Part shown: in pieces, positions 8,623 through 17,105 of the stretch
Layout of the letters: each line of letters begins with the position of its first letter
Position numbering within the stretch: the first letter of the stretch is position 1
From: Streptomyces sp. V2I9
GTDB taxonomy: Bacteria; Actinomycetota; Actinomycetes; Streptomycetales; Streptomycetaceae
Reading direction: 5' to 3'
DNA: 64,000 bases
Assembly (NCBI RefSeq): GCF_030817475.1
Contig: NZ_JAUSZJ010000002.1
Coordinates: forward strand, 1,107,501 to 1,171,500
Notes under the pieces: model-generated
What the model saw: only the letters and a program-made list of their open reading frames with translations
What the model was told of the DNA's origin: nothing
Database searches by the model: none
Position numbers and translations under genes: made by a program

Positions 8623-9006
8623 GGGATCACCGTACCGGCGGGGCGCCGACGGCCGTATCGGGCCGGGGGCGGGGGCCGACGGGCGGAGACCTAGGCCCGG
8701 GCGGCGGGGCGGCTCGGTCGCAGGGCGTAGGACCGCCGGGGGGAGGAGGCCGGGTCCGCGGACGGCGCCTCGGGTGGGAGTTTCGGGGCGGCCTCTCCTC
8801 CTGCCGGATGAGGAACATAACTCTCCGGATTGCTCCAGCAACGATACGTGAAATCACAGGGGTGCCGATGTGAGCCCAGGCATAGGGCCCAGGTCACTTA
8901 CGAACGCACCTAGTGGGACGATAAGGGTGATTTGACCAGGAGCAGGTCAGGGTCATTTCGGGCGAACAGGACCCTTGTCCACTACCCAGCTTCGTACGTC
9001 ACACCT
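8623..9006. other. Non-coding stretch between kinase and SLT genes
   Basis: The 500-base divergent gap 8623-9123 holds no convincing gene. Its right part (from about 8800) is markedly less GC-rich than the coding DNA around it, as expected of promoter DNA. I looked for the c-di-AMP (ydaO) riboswitch that often precedes cell-wall hydrolase genes in streptomycetes and did not find its conserved GGGTGAAT or CAGCTAACC segments. Confidence 0.5.
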
Positions 9007-9072
9007 TTGCCACGGCATTTTGCTGCCGCTAAGAATTGCTCTCGTCCCCGACGGAGGTGCGCTTCACCGCCT
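9007..9072 (+). promoter_or_regulatory. Possible promoter and structured leader of the SLT gene
   Basis: TTGCCA at 9007-9012 and TAAGAA at 9030-9035 are separated by 17 bases and would give a leader of about 80 bases. The leader then contains GGAGG/CCTCC (near 9053-9072) and GTCCTC/GAGGAC hairpins before the ribosome site GAAGAGG. The -10 lacks the final T, so confidence is low. Confidence 0.3.
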
Positions 9073-9123
9073 CCGGTCTCGTCCTCCGTGAGGACACCTG
9101 AGTATTCGAAGAGGTAGCCCTAC

Positions 9124-9876
9124 ATGTCTGCGAATCGCATCCCCAGTCGTCTCCGTCGTCTGAACAAGGTCCAGAAGATCTCCGTGGCCGGTGTGTCGGC
9201 CCTGGGCGTCGCCGCCCTGACCTTCTCGCTCGTCCCGTCGAACGGCGAGGCCGAGGTCGCCCCGCAGGCGGCTGCCGCCGCCGCGCCCGTCGCGTTCACC
9301 GGCATCACCGGCTCCGCGCAGGCCAAGACCGTGCAGAACAGCGTGATCGAGCAGCACTCCACCGCCGAGAAGCTGGTGAAGGCCGCCGACGCCGCCAAGG
9401 CGAGGGCTGCCGCCGAGACCAGGGCCAAGGCCGCCAAGGCGAAGGCCGCGGCCGAGGCGAAGGACAAGGCCGAGAAGGCCGCCAAGGCCAAGGCCGACGC
9501 GAAGAAGCGCGGCTCCGAGGCCGCCAACCGCTCCACCGCGCGCAAGCCCGTCTACGCCAACAACCTGGACGGCTGGATCCGCGAGGCGATGTCGATCATG
9601 AAGAAGGAAGGCATCCCCGGCTCCTACGCGGGGATCCACCGCAACATCATCCGCGAGTCCAGCGGCAACCGCTGGGCCATCAACAACTGGGACATCAACG
9701 CCCGGAACGGCATCCCGTCCAAGGGCCTGCTCCAGGTGATCCAGCCGACCTTCGACCGGTACCACGTCAAGGGCACCAAGAAGGACCTGTACGACCCGGT
9801 CGCCAACATCGTCGCCGCCTGCAACTACGCGGCCGACCGCTACGGCTCCATGGACAACGTGAACAGCGCCTACTGA
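9124..9876 (+). CDS. Secreted transglycosylase SLT-domain protein
   Basis: The 250-residue protein is predicted to be exported and to cleave peptidoglycan. It has a basic N-terminus then a hydrophobic stretch (residues 19-36, ISVAGVSALGVAALTFSL). A long Ala/Lys/Glu-rich helical segment at about 75-137 (repeated KAKAAAEAKDKAEKAAK) follows, then a C-terminal SLT-type lysozyme-like domain (about 150-250) with HRNIIRESSGNRWAIN, whose Glu is the catalytic acid, and GLLQVIQPTFDRY. ATG 9124 has GAAGAGGTAG 8 bases upstream. The charged helix may act as a spacer from the membrane or bind wall polymers. Confidence 0.88.
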   Translation: MSANRIPSRLRRLNKVQKISVAGVSALGVAALTFSLVPSNGEAEVAPQAAAAAAPVAFTGITGSAQAKTVQNSVIEQHSTAEKLVKAADAAKARAAAETRAKAAKAKAAAEAKDKAEKAAKAKADAKKRGSEAANRSTARKPVYANNLDGWIREAMSIMKKEGIPGSYAGIHRNIIRESSGNRWAINNWDINARNGIPSKGLLQVIQPTFDRYHVKGTKKDLYDPVANIVAACNYAADRYGSMDNVNSAY

Positions 9877-9927
9877 GCCGCTGACCCACCGGGCGCCGAT
9901 CCGCCCGACCCTGTCGTACCCATGCCG

Positions 9928-9957
9928 GAGGCCGGCACCCCACGGGGTGCCGGCCTC
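9928..9957. terminator. Terminator between SLT and FHA-ABC genes
   Basis: GAGGCCGGCACCCC (9928-9941) and its exact complement (9944-9957) form a 14-bp hairpin between two convergent genes. Confidence 0.7.
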
Positions 9958-10003
9958 GGTGTCGTACCGGTGGCGCGCCGTACGGTCGCGGCGCGGGCGG
10001 AAC

Positions 10004-12622
10004 CTACTTGCGCATGACCTCGGGCTCGTGGCGGCGCAGCAGGCGGGCGACCGCGAAGGCGCAGACGAGGGCGATCACCAGCAGCACGAAGATGTTGATC
10101 CCCCACTGGGTCGCCGTGGCCTCCCAGAGCGGGTCCAGGTCGGTCGGGTCCTTCGGGTCCCACGGCGGCATCAGGTGGGCCAGGTCCAGCGTGGTGCCCG
10201 CCGCCGCGACGCCCCAGCGGGACGGCATCAGCCAGGTGAGCTGCTCCAGGCCGGGCGTCCCGTACACCTGGAAGAGGACGCCGGTGAACACCAGCTGGAC
10301 GATGGCGAACATGACCAGCAGGGGCATGGTCATCTCGGAGGTCTTGACCAGTGCGGAGATCATCAGGCCGAACATCATCGAGGTGAACCCGAGGGCCACG
10401 ATGGAGATGCAGATCTCGACGGCGGGAGGCATGAACAGGCCCTCGGCCGGCAGGTCGCGCACGGCGAAGCAGATGCCGCAGAGGATGACGCTCTGGAAAG
10501 CGGTGATCACGCCGAGCACGATCACCTTGGACGCCAGATAGGCCGAGCGGGAGAGGCCGGTGGCCCGTTCCCGTTCGTAGATGACGCGTTCCTTGATCAG
10601 CTCACGTACGGAGCTGGCCGAACCGGCGAGACAGATGCCGACCGCGAGGATCAGCAGGATCATTCCGGACTTCCCGTTGAACCGGGTCGGCGGGGTGGGC
10701 GCGGTCAGTCCGAACTCCGCCGGGATGACCGCGCTCAGCACACCGATCACCGCCGGCAGCGCCACCATCAGGCCGAGGAAGGCCTTGTCGGAGGCGATGA
10801 CGGAGGCGTAGCGGCGCACCAGGGTCCACAGCTGCGCACCCCAGGTCTGCGGCTTCGGCGGCCGCATCTGCTGGGGCGGCGGCATGGTGACCGGCTGGGC
10901 GGCGACCGCGTCGATGTCGGCGGCGTACAGCTGGTAGTGCTGCGAACCGCGCCACCGGCCCGCCCAGTCGTAGTCGCGGTAGTTCTCGAAGGCGGAGAAG
11001 ACGTCGGCCCAGCTGGTGTAGCCGAAGAAGTTCAGCGCCTCCTCCGGCGGACCGAAGTAGGCGACGGAGCCGCCGGGCGCCATCACGAGGAGCTTGTCGC
11101 AGATCGCCAGTTCGGCGACCGAGTGCGTGACCACGAGCACCGTGCGGCCGTCGTCGGCGAGGCCGCGCAGCAGCTGCATGACGTCGCGGTCCATCCCCGG
11201 GTCGAGACCGGAGGTCGGCTCGTCCAGGAAGATCAGCGACGGCTTGGTCAGCAGCTCCAGGGCGACCGAGACGCGCTTGCGCTGGCCGCCGGAGAGCGAG
11301 GTGATCCGCTTGTCCTTGTGGATGTCGAGCTTCAGCTCGGCGAGGACCTCGGTGATCCGGGCCTGGCGCTCGGCCTCGGTGGTGTCCGCGGGGAAGCGGA
11401 GCTTGGCCGCGTACTTGAGCGCCTTGGAGACGGTCAGTTCCTTGTGCAGGATGTCGTCCTGCGGGACCAGGCCGATGCGCTGGCGCAGCTCGGCGAACTG
11501 CTTGTACAGGTTCCGGTTGTCGTAGAGGACGTCGCCCTGGTCGGCGGGCCGGTAGCCGGTGAGCGCCTTGAGCAGGGTGGACTTTCCGGAACCGGAGGGG
11601 CCGATGACCGCGATCAGCGACTTCTCCGGGACGCCGAAGGAGACGTCCTTGAGGATCTGCTTCCCGCCGTCGACCGTCACCGTGAGGTGGCGGGCGGAGA
11701 AGGAGACCTCACCGGTGTCGACGAACTCCTCCAGCCGGTCCCCGACCAGCCGGAACGTCGAGTGGCCGACGCCGACGATGTCGTGGGGACCGATGAGGGC
11801 GGACCCGGACTTGTGGAGCGGCTGGCCGTTGACGTACGTGCCGTTGTGCGAACCGAGGTCGCGGATCTCGAAGCGGCCGTCCGGCGTGGCGCGGAACTCG
11901 GCGTGGTGGCGCGAGACCTGGAGGTCGGAGACGACCAGTTCGTTCTCCAGCGCACGACCGATGCGCATGACCCGGCCGAGGTCCAGCTGGTGGAACGTGG
12001 TCGGGCTGCGGTCTCCGTGGACGGGCGACGCCCCTGCGGCACCGCCCGCTCCCGGTCCGGCATGTCCCGCTCCCGGCCCCGCCGGGTGGCCGGGGCTCTG
12101 CTGGTGCGGCACCCCCTGGTGCGGAGGCTGCTGGTGCGGGACCTGCTGCTGGGGTGTCTGCGGCTGCTGCCACGCCTGCTGCTGGGCGGGCGCCTGGTGC
12201 TGGGCCGGGGCCTGCTGTCCGTGCCAGCCCGCACCGCCGCCCTGCGGCTGCTGGTGGGGCGGCTGCACGGGCGCCTGCTGAGCGGCGGCCGCCTGACCGC
12301 CGGCGACTCCGGCGCCCGCCGCGGCGCTGAGACTCACCCGCGGCCCGTCGGTGGCGTTGCCGAGGTGCAGCACCGTGCCGGGGCCGATCTCCACCTGCTG
12401 GACACGCCGGCCCTGCACATAGGAGCCGTTGGTGCTGCCGTGGTCCTCGATCGACCAACTGCGGCCGTTCCAGCTGATCGTGGCGTGCCGCCACGAGACC
12501 CTGGCGTCGTCGATCGTCATGTCGCCCTGCGGATCACGCCCCAGGGTGTACGTCCTGGACGGATCGAGCGTCCAGGTGCTGCCATTCAATTCCAGTACGA
12601 GTTCCGGCACTCCGCGCCCCAC
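10004..12622 (-). CDS. FHA-FHA-ABC transporter (ATPase fused to ABC-2 permease)
   Basis: This 872-residue fusion carries FHA domain 1 (about 1-100, YTLGRDPQGD and SWRHATI with DHGSTNGSYV), a Pro/Gln-rich linker (about 105-200), and FHA domain 2 (about 205-300, MRIGRALENELVV, SRHHAEF, SHNGTYVNG). An ABCG-like ATPase follows (about 305-545, GPSGSGKST, LSGGQRKRVS, LIFLDEPTSGLDPG), then an ABC-2 permease with six hydrophobic segments. It resembles mycobacterial Rv1747, whose FHA domains are read by Ser/Thr kinases. GTG 12622 has GGGGGAC upstream; GTG 12607 is an alternative. The exported substrate is unknown. Confidence 0.92.
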   Translation of the reverse strand: MGRGVPELVLELNGSTWTLDPSRTYTLGRDPQGDMTIDDARVSWRHATISWNGRSWSIEDHGSTNGSYVQGRRVQQVEIGPGTVLHLGNATDGPRVSLSAAAGAGVAGGQAAAAQQAPVQPPHQQPQGGGAGWHGQQAPAQHQAPAQQQAWQQPQTPQQQVPHQQPPHQGVPHQQSPGHPAGPGAGHAGPGAGGAAGASPVHGDRSPTTFHQLDLGRVMRIGRALENELVVSDLQVSRHHAEFRATPDGRFEIRDLGSHNGTYVNGQPLHKSGSALIGPHDIVGVGHSTFRLVGDRLEEFVDTGEVSFSARHLTVTVDGGKQILKDVSFGVPEKSLIAVIGPSGSGKSTLLKALTGYRPADQGDVLYDNRNLYKQFAELRQRIGLVPQDDILHKELTVSKALKYAAKLRFPADTTEAERQARITEVLAELKLDIHKDKRITSLSGGQRKRVSVALELLTKPSLIFLDEPTSGLDPGMDRDVMQLLRGLADDGRTVLVVTHSVAELAICDKLLVMAPGGSVAYFGPPEEALNFFGYTSWADVFSAFENYRDYDWAGRWRGSQHYQLYAADIDAVAAQPVTMPPPQQMRPPKPQTWGAQLWTLVRRYASVIASDKAFLGLMVALPAVIGVLSAVIPAEFGLTAPTPPTRFNGKSGMILLILAVGICLAGSASSVRELIKERVIYERERATGLSRSAYLASKVIVLGVITAFQSVILCGICFAVRDLPAEGLFMPPAVEICISIVALGFTSMMFGLMISALVKTSEMTMPLLVMFAIVQLVFTGVLFQVYGTPGLEQLTWLMPSRWGVAAAGTTLDLAHLMPPWDPKDPTDLDPLWEATATQWGINIFVLLVIALVCAFAVARLLRRHEPEVMRK

Positions 12623-13046
12623 TAGTTGTCCCCCGTGTTACCCCCGTCGCAGGGAGTCTAGGGATGCTGAACATCGTGGGGAACTATTCCAGGACCAGTC
12701 CCGTATCGGAAAGTCGGGCGGGTGAAGACCGCGCGGAGACCCGGCCGAAGGCCCCGAAATCGGGGGGTGAACCCGATCGGAACGGGCGAAGTTCGGGCGA
12801 ACAGCTGGTTATCCCCAGGAATCGTTCCTGTATCCGTATAACGGCGTATTACGCAGCAGTCGGCGCGGCCGAGCACAAGACCCCTACCGGCCAGATCCAC
12901 GCCCTCCCTGGTCGGCCGGGGCCGCGGACCGCCACCGGACGGGGCGGGGGACCGCGCTGCGCGGTGCGGGGGCGTCGGGGTGATTCCGTCCGGCACTCGG
13001 GACGGCCGGCCGGAGGGGACGGCGGGACCGATACGGTGGGAGCACC
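12623..13046. other. Divergent promoter region between FHA-ABC gene and serB
   Basis: No gene is supported in this 424-base gap. It holds an AT-richer island near 12830-12857 with two 10-base direct copies of the type CGTATnACGn, where promoters for either side could lie. TACGGT at 13032-13037, just before GTGGGAG and the serB ATG, could be a -10 for a very short leader. These are weak resemblances. Confidence 0.4.
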
Positions 13047-14342
13047 ATGAGCGCATCCCAGCCATCTCAGCCCCTGCCGTCTCCTGGGCCCGTCGAGCCC
13101 CCCGAGCCCCGCCGGGCCGGTGGGACGGGCGGTGAGCCCTCCCGCGCCGCCGACACCCCCACGCTTCTCGTCAAGATCTTCGGCAAGGACCGTCCCGGCA
13201 TCACCGCGGGTCTCTTCGACACCCTCGCCGCGTACGCGGTCGACGTCGTGGACATCGAGCAGGTGGTCACGCGGGGCCGCATCGTGCTCTGCGCCCTCGT
13301 CACCCCGCCCACCGTGGGCGGGAGCACCGAGGGCGACCTGCGGGCGACCGTGCACAGCTGGGCCGACTCCCTGAACCTCCAGGCCGAGATCATCTCCGGT
13401 ATCGGGGACAACCGCCCCCGCGGTGACGGCCGTTCCCATGTGACGGTGCTGGGCCACCCGCTGACCGCGGAGTCGACCGCGGCCATAGCGGCCAGCATCA
13501 CCTCGACCGGCGGGAACATCGACCGGATCTTCCGGCTGGCGAAGTACCCGGTCACCGCCGTCGAGTTCGCGGTGTCCGGGACCGGGACCGAGCAGCTGCG
13601 GACGGCCCTGGCGACCGAGGCCGCGGAGATCGGCGTGGACGTCGCGGTGGTCTCGGCCGGGCTGAGCCGCCGGGCCCAGCGCCTGGTGGTCATGGACGTG
13701 GACTCCACGCTGATCCAGGACGAGGTCATCGAGCTGTTCGCGGCGCACGCGGGCTGCGAGGACAAGGTCGCCGAGGTGACCGAGCAGGCGATGCGCGGCG
13801 AGCTGGACTTCGAGCAGTCGCTGCACGCACGGGTGGCGCTGCTGGCCGGGCTGGACGTGTCGGTGGTGGACAAGGTCCGGGCCGAGGTCCGGCTCACCCC
13901 CGGCGCCCGCACCCTCATCCGCACGCTGAAGCGGCTCGGCTACCAGGTGGGCGTGGTCTCCGGCGGTTTCACGCAGGTCACGGACGACCTCAAGGAGCGG
14001 CTCGGCCTCGACTTCGCCTCGGCCAACACCCTGGAGGTGGTGGACGGCAAGCTGACCGGCCGGGTCGTCGGCGAGGTCGTGGACCGGGCGGGCAAGGCGC
14101 GGCTGCTGCGGAGCTTCGCCGAGCAGGCCGGGGTGCCGCTGGCGCAGACGGTGGCGATCGGGGACGGGGCGAACGACCTCGACATGCTGAACACCGCCGG
14201 GCTCGGCGTCGCGTTCAACGCCAAGCCGGTGGTCCGGGAGGCGGCGCACACCGCGGTGAACGTGCCGTTCCTGGACACCGTGCTCTACCTGCTCGGCATC
14301 ACCCGCGAAGAGGTGGAGGCGGCGGACGGCCTCGCCGGCTGA
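13047..14342 (+). CDS. serB: Phosphoserine phosphatase with ACT domains
   Basis: This 431-residue SerB catalyses the last step of serine synthesis from phosphoserine. Residues 35-205 hold two ACT-like regulatory domains (LLVKIFGKDRPGITAGLFDTL; HVTVLGHPLTAESTAAIA). The HAD phosphatase core follows at about 210-420, with the nucleophile motif VVMDVDSTLIQDEV (DxDST), the cap region and the metal-binding motif VAIGDGANDLDML. The ACT pair suggests serine feedback as in mycobacterial SerB2. The Pro-rich N-terminal 33 residues lie outside the domains. GGGAG precedes ATG 13047. Confidence 0.95.
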   Translation: MSASQPSQPLPSPGPVEPPEPRRAGGTGGEPSRAADTPTLLVKIFGKDRPGITAGLFDTLAAYAVDVVDIEQVVTRGRIVLCALVTPPTVGGSTEGDLRATVHSWADSLNLQAEIISGIGDNRPRGDGRSHVTVLGHPLTAESTAAIAASITSTGGNIDRIFRLAKYPVTAVEFAVSGTGTEQLRTALATEAAEIGVDVAVVSAGLSRRAQRLVVMDVDSTLIQDEVIELFAAHAGCEDKVAEVTEQAMRGELDFEQSLHARVALLAGLDVSVVDKVRAEVRLTPGARTLIRTLKRLGYQVGVVSGGFTQVTDDLKERLGLDFASANTLEVVDGKLTGRVVGEVVDRAGKARLLRSFAEQAGVPLAQTVAIGDGANDLDMLNTAGLGVAFNAKPVVREAAHTAVNVPFLDTVLYLLGITREEVEAADGLAG

Positions 14343-14439
14343 CGGAGCGGATTCCGGCTCCGGGGGCGTAGGGGCGGAGACTCGGTCGCGCGGGTCCGCG
14401 CGCAGGGCCGGACCCGTCCCCGGCACCGGTTTCGCGGAC

Positions 14440-14488
14440 GCATACGCTGAGGGCCCCGGCACGTCGTGCCGGGGCCCTCAGCGTATGC
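14440..14488. terminator. Perfect 24-bp hairpin between serB and the SixA-like gene
   Basis: Arms 14440-14463 and 14465-14488 (starting GCATACGCTGAGGGCC) are exact complements around a single central base. It lies between convergent genes and is a strong bidirectional terminator candidate; arms of this length would also form cruciforms. Confidence 0.8.
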
Positions 14489-14507
14489 GCTCGGTCGTAC
14501 GGGCGGC

Positions 14508-15026
14508 TCAGTCGTTCGGCGTCCAGTACTCGGTGAGCTTGCCGGCGCCGTGTTCCACGCTCTTCCAGGAGCCGGGGAACTCCACCACGGCGTACGAGGC
14601 GGTGGGGAAGCCGTCACGTGTCATCCGGGCCAGGGTGTCGCCCTCGGCGGAACCGGAGAGGGCGTCGGCGGCGGCGTGCATTCCGGGGTTGTGGCCGATG
14701 ACCAGGAGGTTGCGCACCTCGTCCGGGGTCTCGTTGAACAGGGCGATCAGCTCGCCGAGGGACGCCTCGTACAGCCTCTCCTCGTAGACGGTCCGGGGGC
14801 GCTGGGCGAACTCGTGGACCGCCAGCTTCCAGGTCTCCCTCGTCCGGGCGGCGCTGGAGCAGAGGGCCAGATCGAAATCGATGCCGGAATCGGCGAGTCT
14901 GCGGCCGGCCACGGGCGCGTCCTTGCGACCGCGCTCGGCCAGCGGGCGCTCATGATCGGAAGCCTGCGACCATTCCGCCTTGGCATGCCGGAGAAGGACG
15001 ATCCTGCGAGGTGTCTCGACGCTCAT
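14508..15026 (-). CDS. SixA-like histidine phosphatase
   Basis: The 172-residue protein belongs to the histidine phosphatase (phosphoglycerate-mutase-like) superfamily, short SixA branch. The catalytic RHA motif IVLLRHAKAEWS is at about 9-20 (His in RHA is the phospho-acceptor), and the second catalytic histidine is in VIGHNPGMH. SixA in E. coli dephosphorylates phosphohistidine on a phosphotransfer protein; the substrate here is not known. ATG 15026 gives the usual SVETPRRIVLLRHAK start. Confidence 0.85.
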   Translation of the reverse strand: MSVETPRRIVLLRHAKAEWSQASDHERPLAERGRKDAPVAGRRLADSGIDFDLALCSSAARTRETWKLAVHEFAQRPRTVYEERLYEASLGELIALFNETPDEVRNLLVIGHNPGMHAAADALSGSAEGDTLARMTRDGFPTASYAVVEFPGSWKSVEHGAGKLTEYWTPND

Positions 15027-15118
15027 ACGTCTCAGCTTCGCATGAAATCCGGCCTGTGGCGCAGGGTGTTGACGGGCTCGTCCAGGGAGTTGGCGGACCG
15101 GTCCGGGGCGGCTCACGG

Positions 15119-15325
15119 TCAGCGGAACAGCAGCTGGAGGGCCTGCTCGATCAGGTGTCCGAGCACGAAGGTGCCGGTGGCGGCGTGGGCCTGTCCGGGG
15201 CTGAGGATCATGGCCAGCAGAGCGACGAAGGCGACGGCGGGCAGGGCGAGTGCCCACCAGGGCAGCCGGATACCGACGCCGGCCACGGCCGGCCGGGGGG
15301 ACGTGGGGTCTGTCGGTGCCGGCAT
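15119..15325 (-). CDS. Small single-span membrane protein
   Basis: The 68-residue protein has a Pro-rich N-terminus, one clear hydrophobic helix (about 22-43, LPWWALALPAVAFVALLAMI) and a second, more amphipathic hydrophobic end (HLIEQALQLLF). I recognise it only as a conserved streptomycete small membrane protein without an assigned function. It lies on the same strand as the SixA-like gene downstream of it, 92 bases away. Confidence 0.7.
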   Translation of the reverse strand: MPAPTDPTSPRPAVAGVGIRLPWWALALPAVAFVALLAMILSPGQAHAATGTFVLGHLIEQALQLLFR

Positions 15326-15489
15326 GTCCGCCTCCGTCGAGTCATCGGGTCGTCACCGAAGAACTTACGGACCGGGGGCGGCCGCTTCCATCCGGTGACC
15401 CACCCACCTGACCCTGACGCCGGCCCCCTAAGGGAGGGGGGCCTGCCCCACCCCGCAGGGGTGCACGGGGCGGCCCGGCGGGGCAGCCG

Positions 15490-15524
15490 GACGTCGGCCC
15501 CACAGCCTGCGGGGGCCGAACGTC
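15490..15524 (-). terminator. Hairpin overlapping the stop of the 38-residue gene
   Basis: GACGTcGGCCCC (15490-15501) pairs with GGGGCC plus ACGTC (ending 15524) with a small bulge. The position at the end of the MFS/micro-protein operon suggests a terminator. Confidence 0.4.
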
Positions 15525-15639
15525 AGGGGGAGGCGATCGTGGCGATCACACCGATGACGACGGTGATGAGAAGCATGGCTCCGAAGACGAGGAGGAGCTT
15601 CTTCTGGCCGTTCTGGGGATTCGGGTCGAGCACTGGCAT
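15523..15639 (-). CDS. 38-residue transporter-associated membrane micro-protein
   Basis: A 38-residue ORF on the minus strand starts at ATG 15639, 18 bases after the MFS stop, and reads PVLDPNPQNGQKKLLLVFGAM then a hydrophobic helix ending IATIASP. It is one polar head (residues 1-13) plus one transmembrane helix (about 14-36). I recognise it as the SGM_5486-type transporter-associated protein found next to CynX/NimT permeases in streptomycetes. Tight linkage to the permease suggests a subunit or stabiliser; that role is inferred. Confidence 0.75.
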   Translation of the reverse strand: MPVLDPNPQNGQKKLLLVFGAMLLITVVIGVIATIASP

Positions 15640-15656
15640 GAGGTCAGTGTCGCATC

Positions 15657-16967
15657 TCAGCACTCGTCCTCGATCGTCCGGTCACGTCCCGCGAGGACGC
15701 CGGCCGCCATCTGGGGAATCAGCAGTCCCGCCATCAGGGCGATCGGCAGCCCCCAGCCGCCGCTGTGCTGGTAGAGCACGCCGACGAGCAGCGGGCCGGG
15801 GATGGAGAGCAGATAGCCGGCGGACTGGGCGAAGGCGGAGAGCCGGACCACGCCCGCGCCGGACCGGGCCCGCATGCCGATCATGGTGAGGGCGAGGGGG
15901 AAGGCGCAGTTGGCCACCCCGAGGAGCAGGGCCCAGGCCCAGGCTCCGGCTGCGGGGGCGAGGTAGAGGCCGCTGTAGCCGATCAGGCCGCACAGTCCGA
16001 GGAAGACGACGATGGGGCCCTGCTGCCTGAGCCGCGAGGCGATCCGCGGGATGACGAACGCCAGCGGGACGCCCATCGCCATGGTGACCGCGAGCAGCAG
16101 TCCGGCCGTGCCCGCGGAGACTCCGGCGTCACGGAAGATCTGCGGCATCCAGCCCATCGTGATGTACGCGGCGGTGGCCTGGAGCCCGAAGAAGCAGGCG
16201 AGGGCCCGGGCGGTGCGGCTGCGGGTGATCCGGAGGGCCGGGGCTCCCGCGCCGGGGGCGGCGGAGTCGACGGAGGCGACCGCGACCGGGGCGGGCGCCG
16301 GGGTGCGGTCGCGCACGAGGACGATCCAGGGCAGCACCGCGGCGGCGGCGAGCGCGGCCCAGACGGCCAGGCCGGTCCGCCAGTTCCCGCCCAGCGCACC
16401 GGTGACGGGGACGGTGAGGGCGGCGGCCAGGGCGGTGCCGAGGGCCAGGGCCATCGAGTAGAGGCCGGTCATGCTGCCGACGCGGTCGGGGAACCAGCGC
16501 TTGACGATCACCGGCATCAGGATGTTGCTGACCGCGATGCCCATCAGGGCCAGCGCGCTGGCGGCCAGGAATCCGACGGTGGAACCGATGTACGGGCGGA
16601 CGACCAGGCCGACCGCGATGGCGGCCATGCCCGCGCAGACCACGGCGCCCGCGCCGAAACGGCGGGCCAGGCGCGGTGCCATCACGCCGAAGACCGCGAA
16701 GCAGAGCGGCGGTACGGAGGTGAGCACACCGGCCACGCTCCCGCTCATGTGCAGCCCGTCGCGGACCTCCTCCAGGAGCGCGCCGAGGCTGGTGATGGCG
16801 GGGCGGAGATTCAAGGCGGCCAGGACGAGCCCGACGGCTATGAGGCGCAGCAGCCAGGGCGCCGGGGACTCGCTCGCGTCGGGCAGCCGCGGCGCTCGGA
16901 GTGGGTGGGCGGTGCGCGGGGAGGGAGCGTTCTTCAGGGTCGGGGTCTGCGTGTCGTCGTCCGGCAT
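15657..16967 (-). CDS. CynX/NimT family MFS transporter
   Basis: The 436-residue permease has about 12 hydrophobic segments and the CynX/NimT (cyanate or 2-nitroimidazole transporter-like) signature LRPAITSLGALLEEV near the first helix. It carries a central hydrophilic loop with an Ala/Pro-rich stretch (about 218-250) and a polar N-terminus of about 35 residues. It heads an operon with the 38-residue membrane protein. Its promoter appears to place the transcript start at or next to the ATG (leaderless), with an inverted repeat in the -35/-10 spacer, so repression by the divergent GntR-type regulator is likely. Substrate unknown. Confidence 0.88.
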   Translation of the reverse strand: MPDDDTQTPTLKNAPSPRTAHPLRAPRLPDASESPAPWLLRLIAVGLVLAALNLRPAITSLGALLEEVRDGLHMSGSVAGVLTSVPPLCFAVFGVMAPRLARRFGAGAVVCAGMAAIAVGLVVRPYIGSTVGFLAASALALMGIAVSNILMPVIVKRWFPDRVGSMTGLYSMALALGTALAAALTVPVTGALGGNWRTGLAVWAALAAAAVLPWIVLVRDRTPAPAPVAVASVDSAAPGAGAPALRITRSRTARALACFFGLQATAAYITMGWMPQIFRDAGVSAGTAGLLLAVTMAMGVPLAFVIPRIASRLRQQGPIVVFLGLCGLIGYSGLYLAPAAGAWAWALLLGVANCAFPLALTMIGMRARSGAGVVRLSAFAQSAGYLLSIPGPLLVGVLYQHSGGWGLPIALMAGLLIPQMAAGVLAGRDRTIEDEC

Positions 16968-16973
16968 AGCACC

Positions 16974-17004
16974 ATCATAGAATCATGGGATGATTGATTG
17001 TCCA
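16974..17004 (-). promoter_or_regulatory. MFS promoter with inverted-repeat operator in its spacer
   Basis: On the minus strand TGGACA (17004-16999) and TATGAT (16979-16974) form a -35/-10 pair with a 19-base spacer. The -10 ends 6 bases before the MFS ATG, predicting a leaderless mRNA. Inside the spacer is the perfect inverted repeat AATCATgggATGATT (16981-16995). A repressor bound there would block RNA polymerase, and the adjacent divergent GntR/FadR-type regulator is the obvious candidate. Confidence 0.6.
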
Positions 17005-17105
17005 CTCCGTCCCACCCCGTGACCGGCCTGGCCACCTGAGAGAATCCGGCCCCGAGACCTTCCCTCCCGGCCCGTTTCCCGGGCGGGCCCCGAGCAAGGA
17101 GCACC

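Noticed and set aside
8800..9123. c-di-AMP (ydaO) riboswitch upstream of the SLT gene
   Set aside because: Such riboswitches are common before wall-hydrolase genes in streptomycetes, but the conserved segments were not found here; only simple hairpins are seen.
9947..12625. Plus-strand frame of 892 codons opposite the FHA-ABC gene
   Set aside because: It mirrors the real gene in the antisense frame, with acidic low-complexity composition and no domains.
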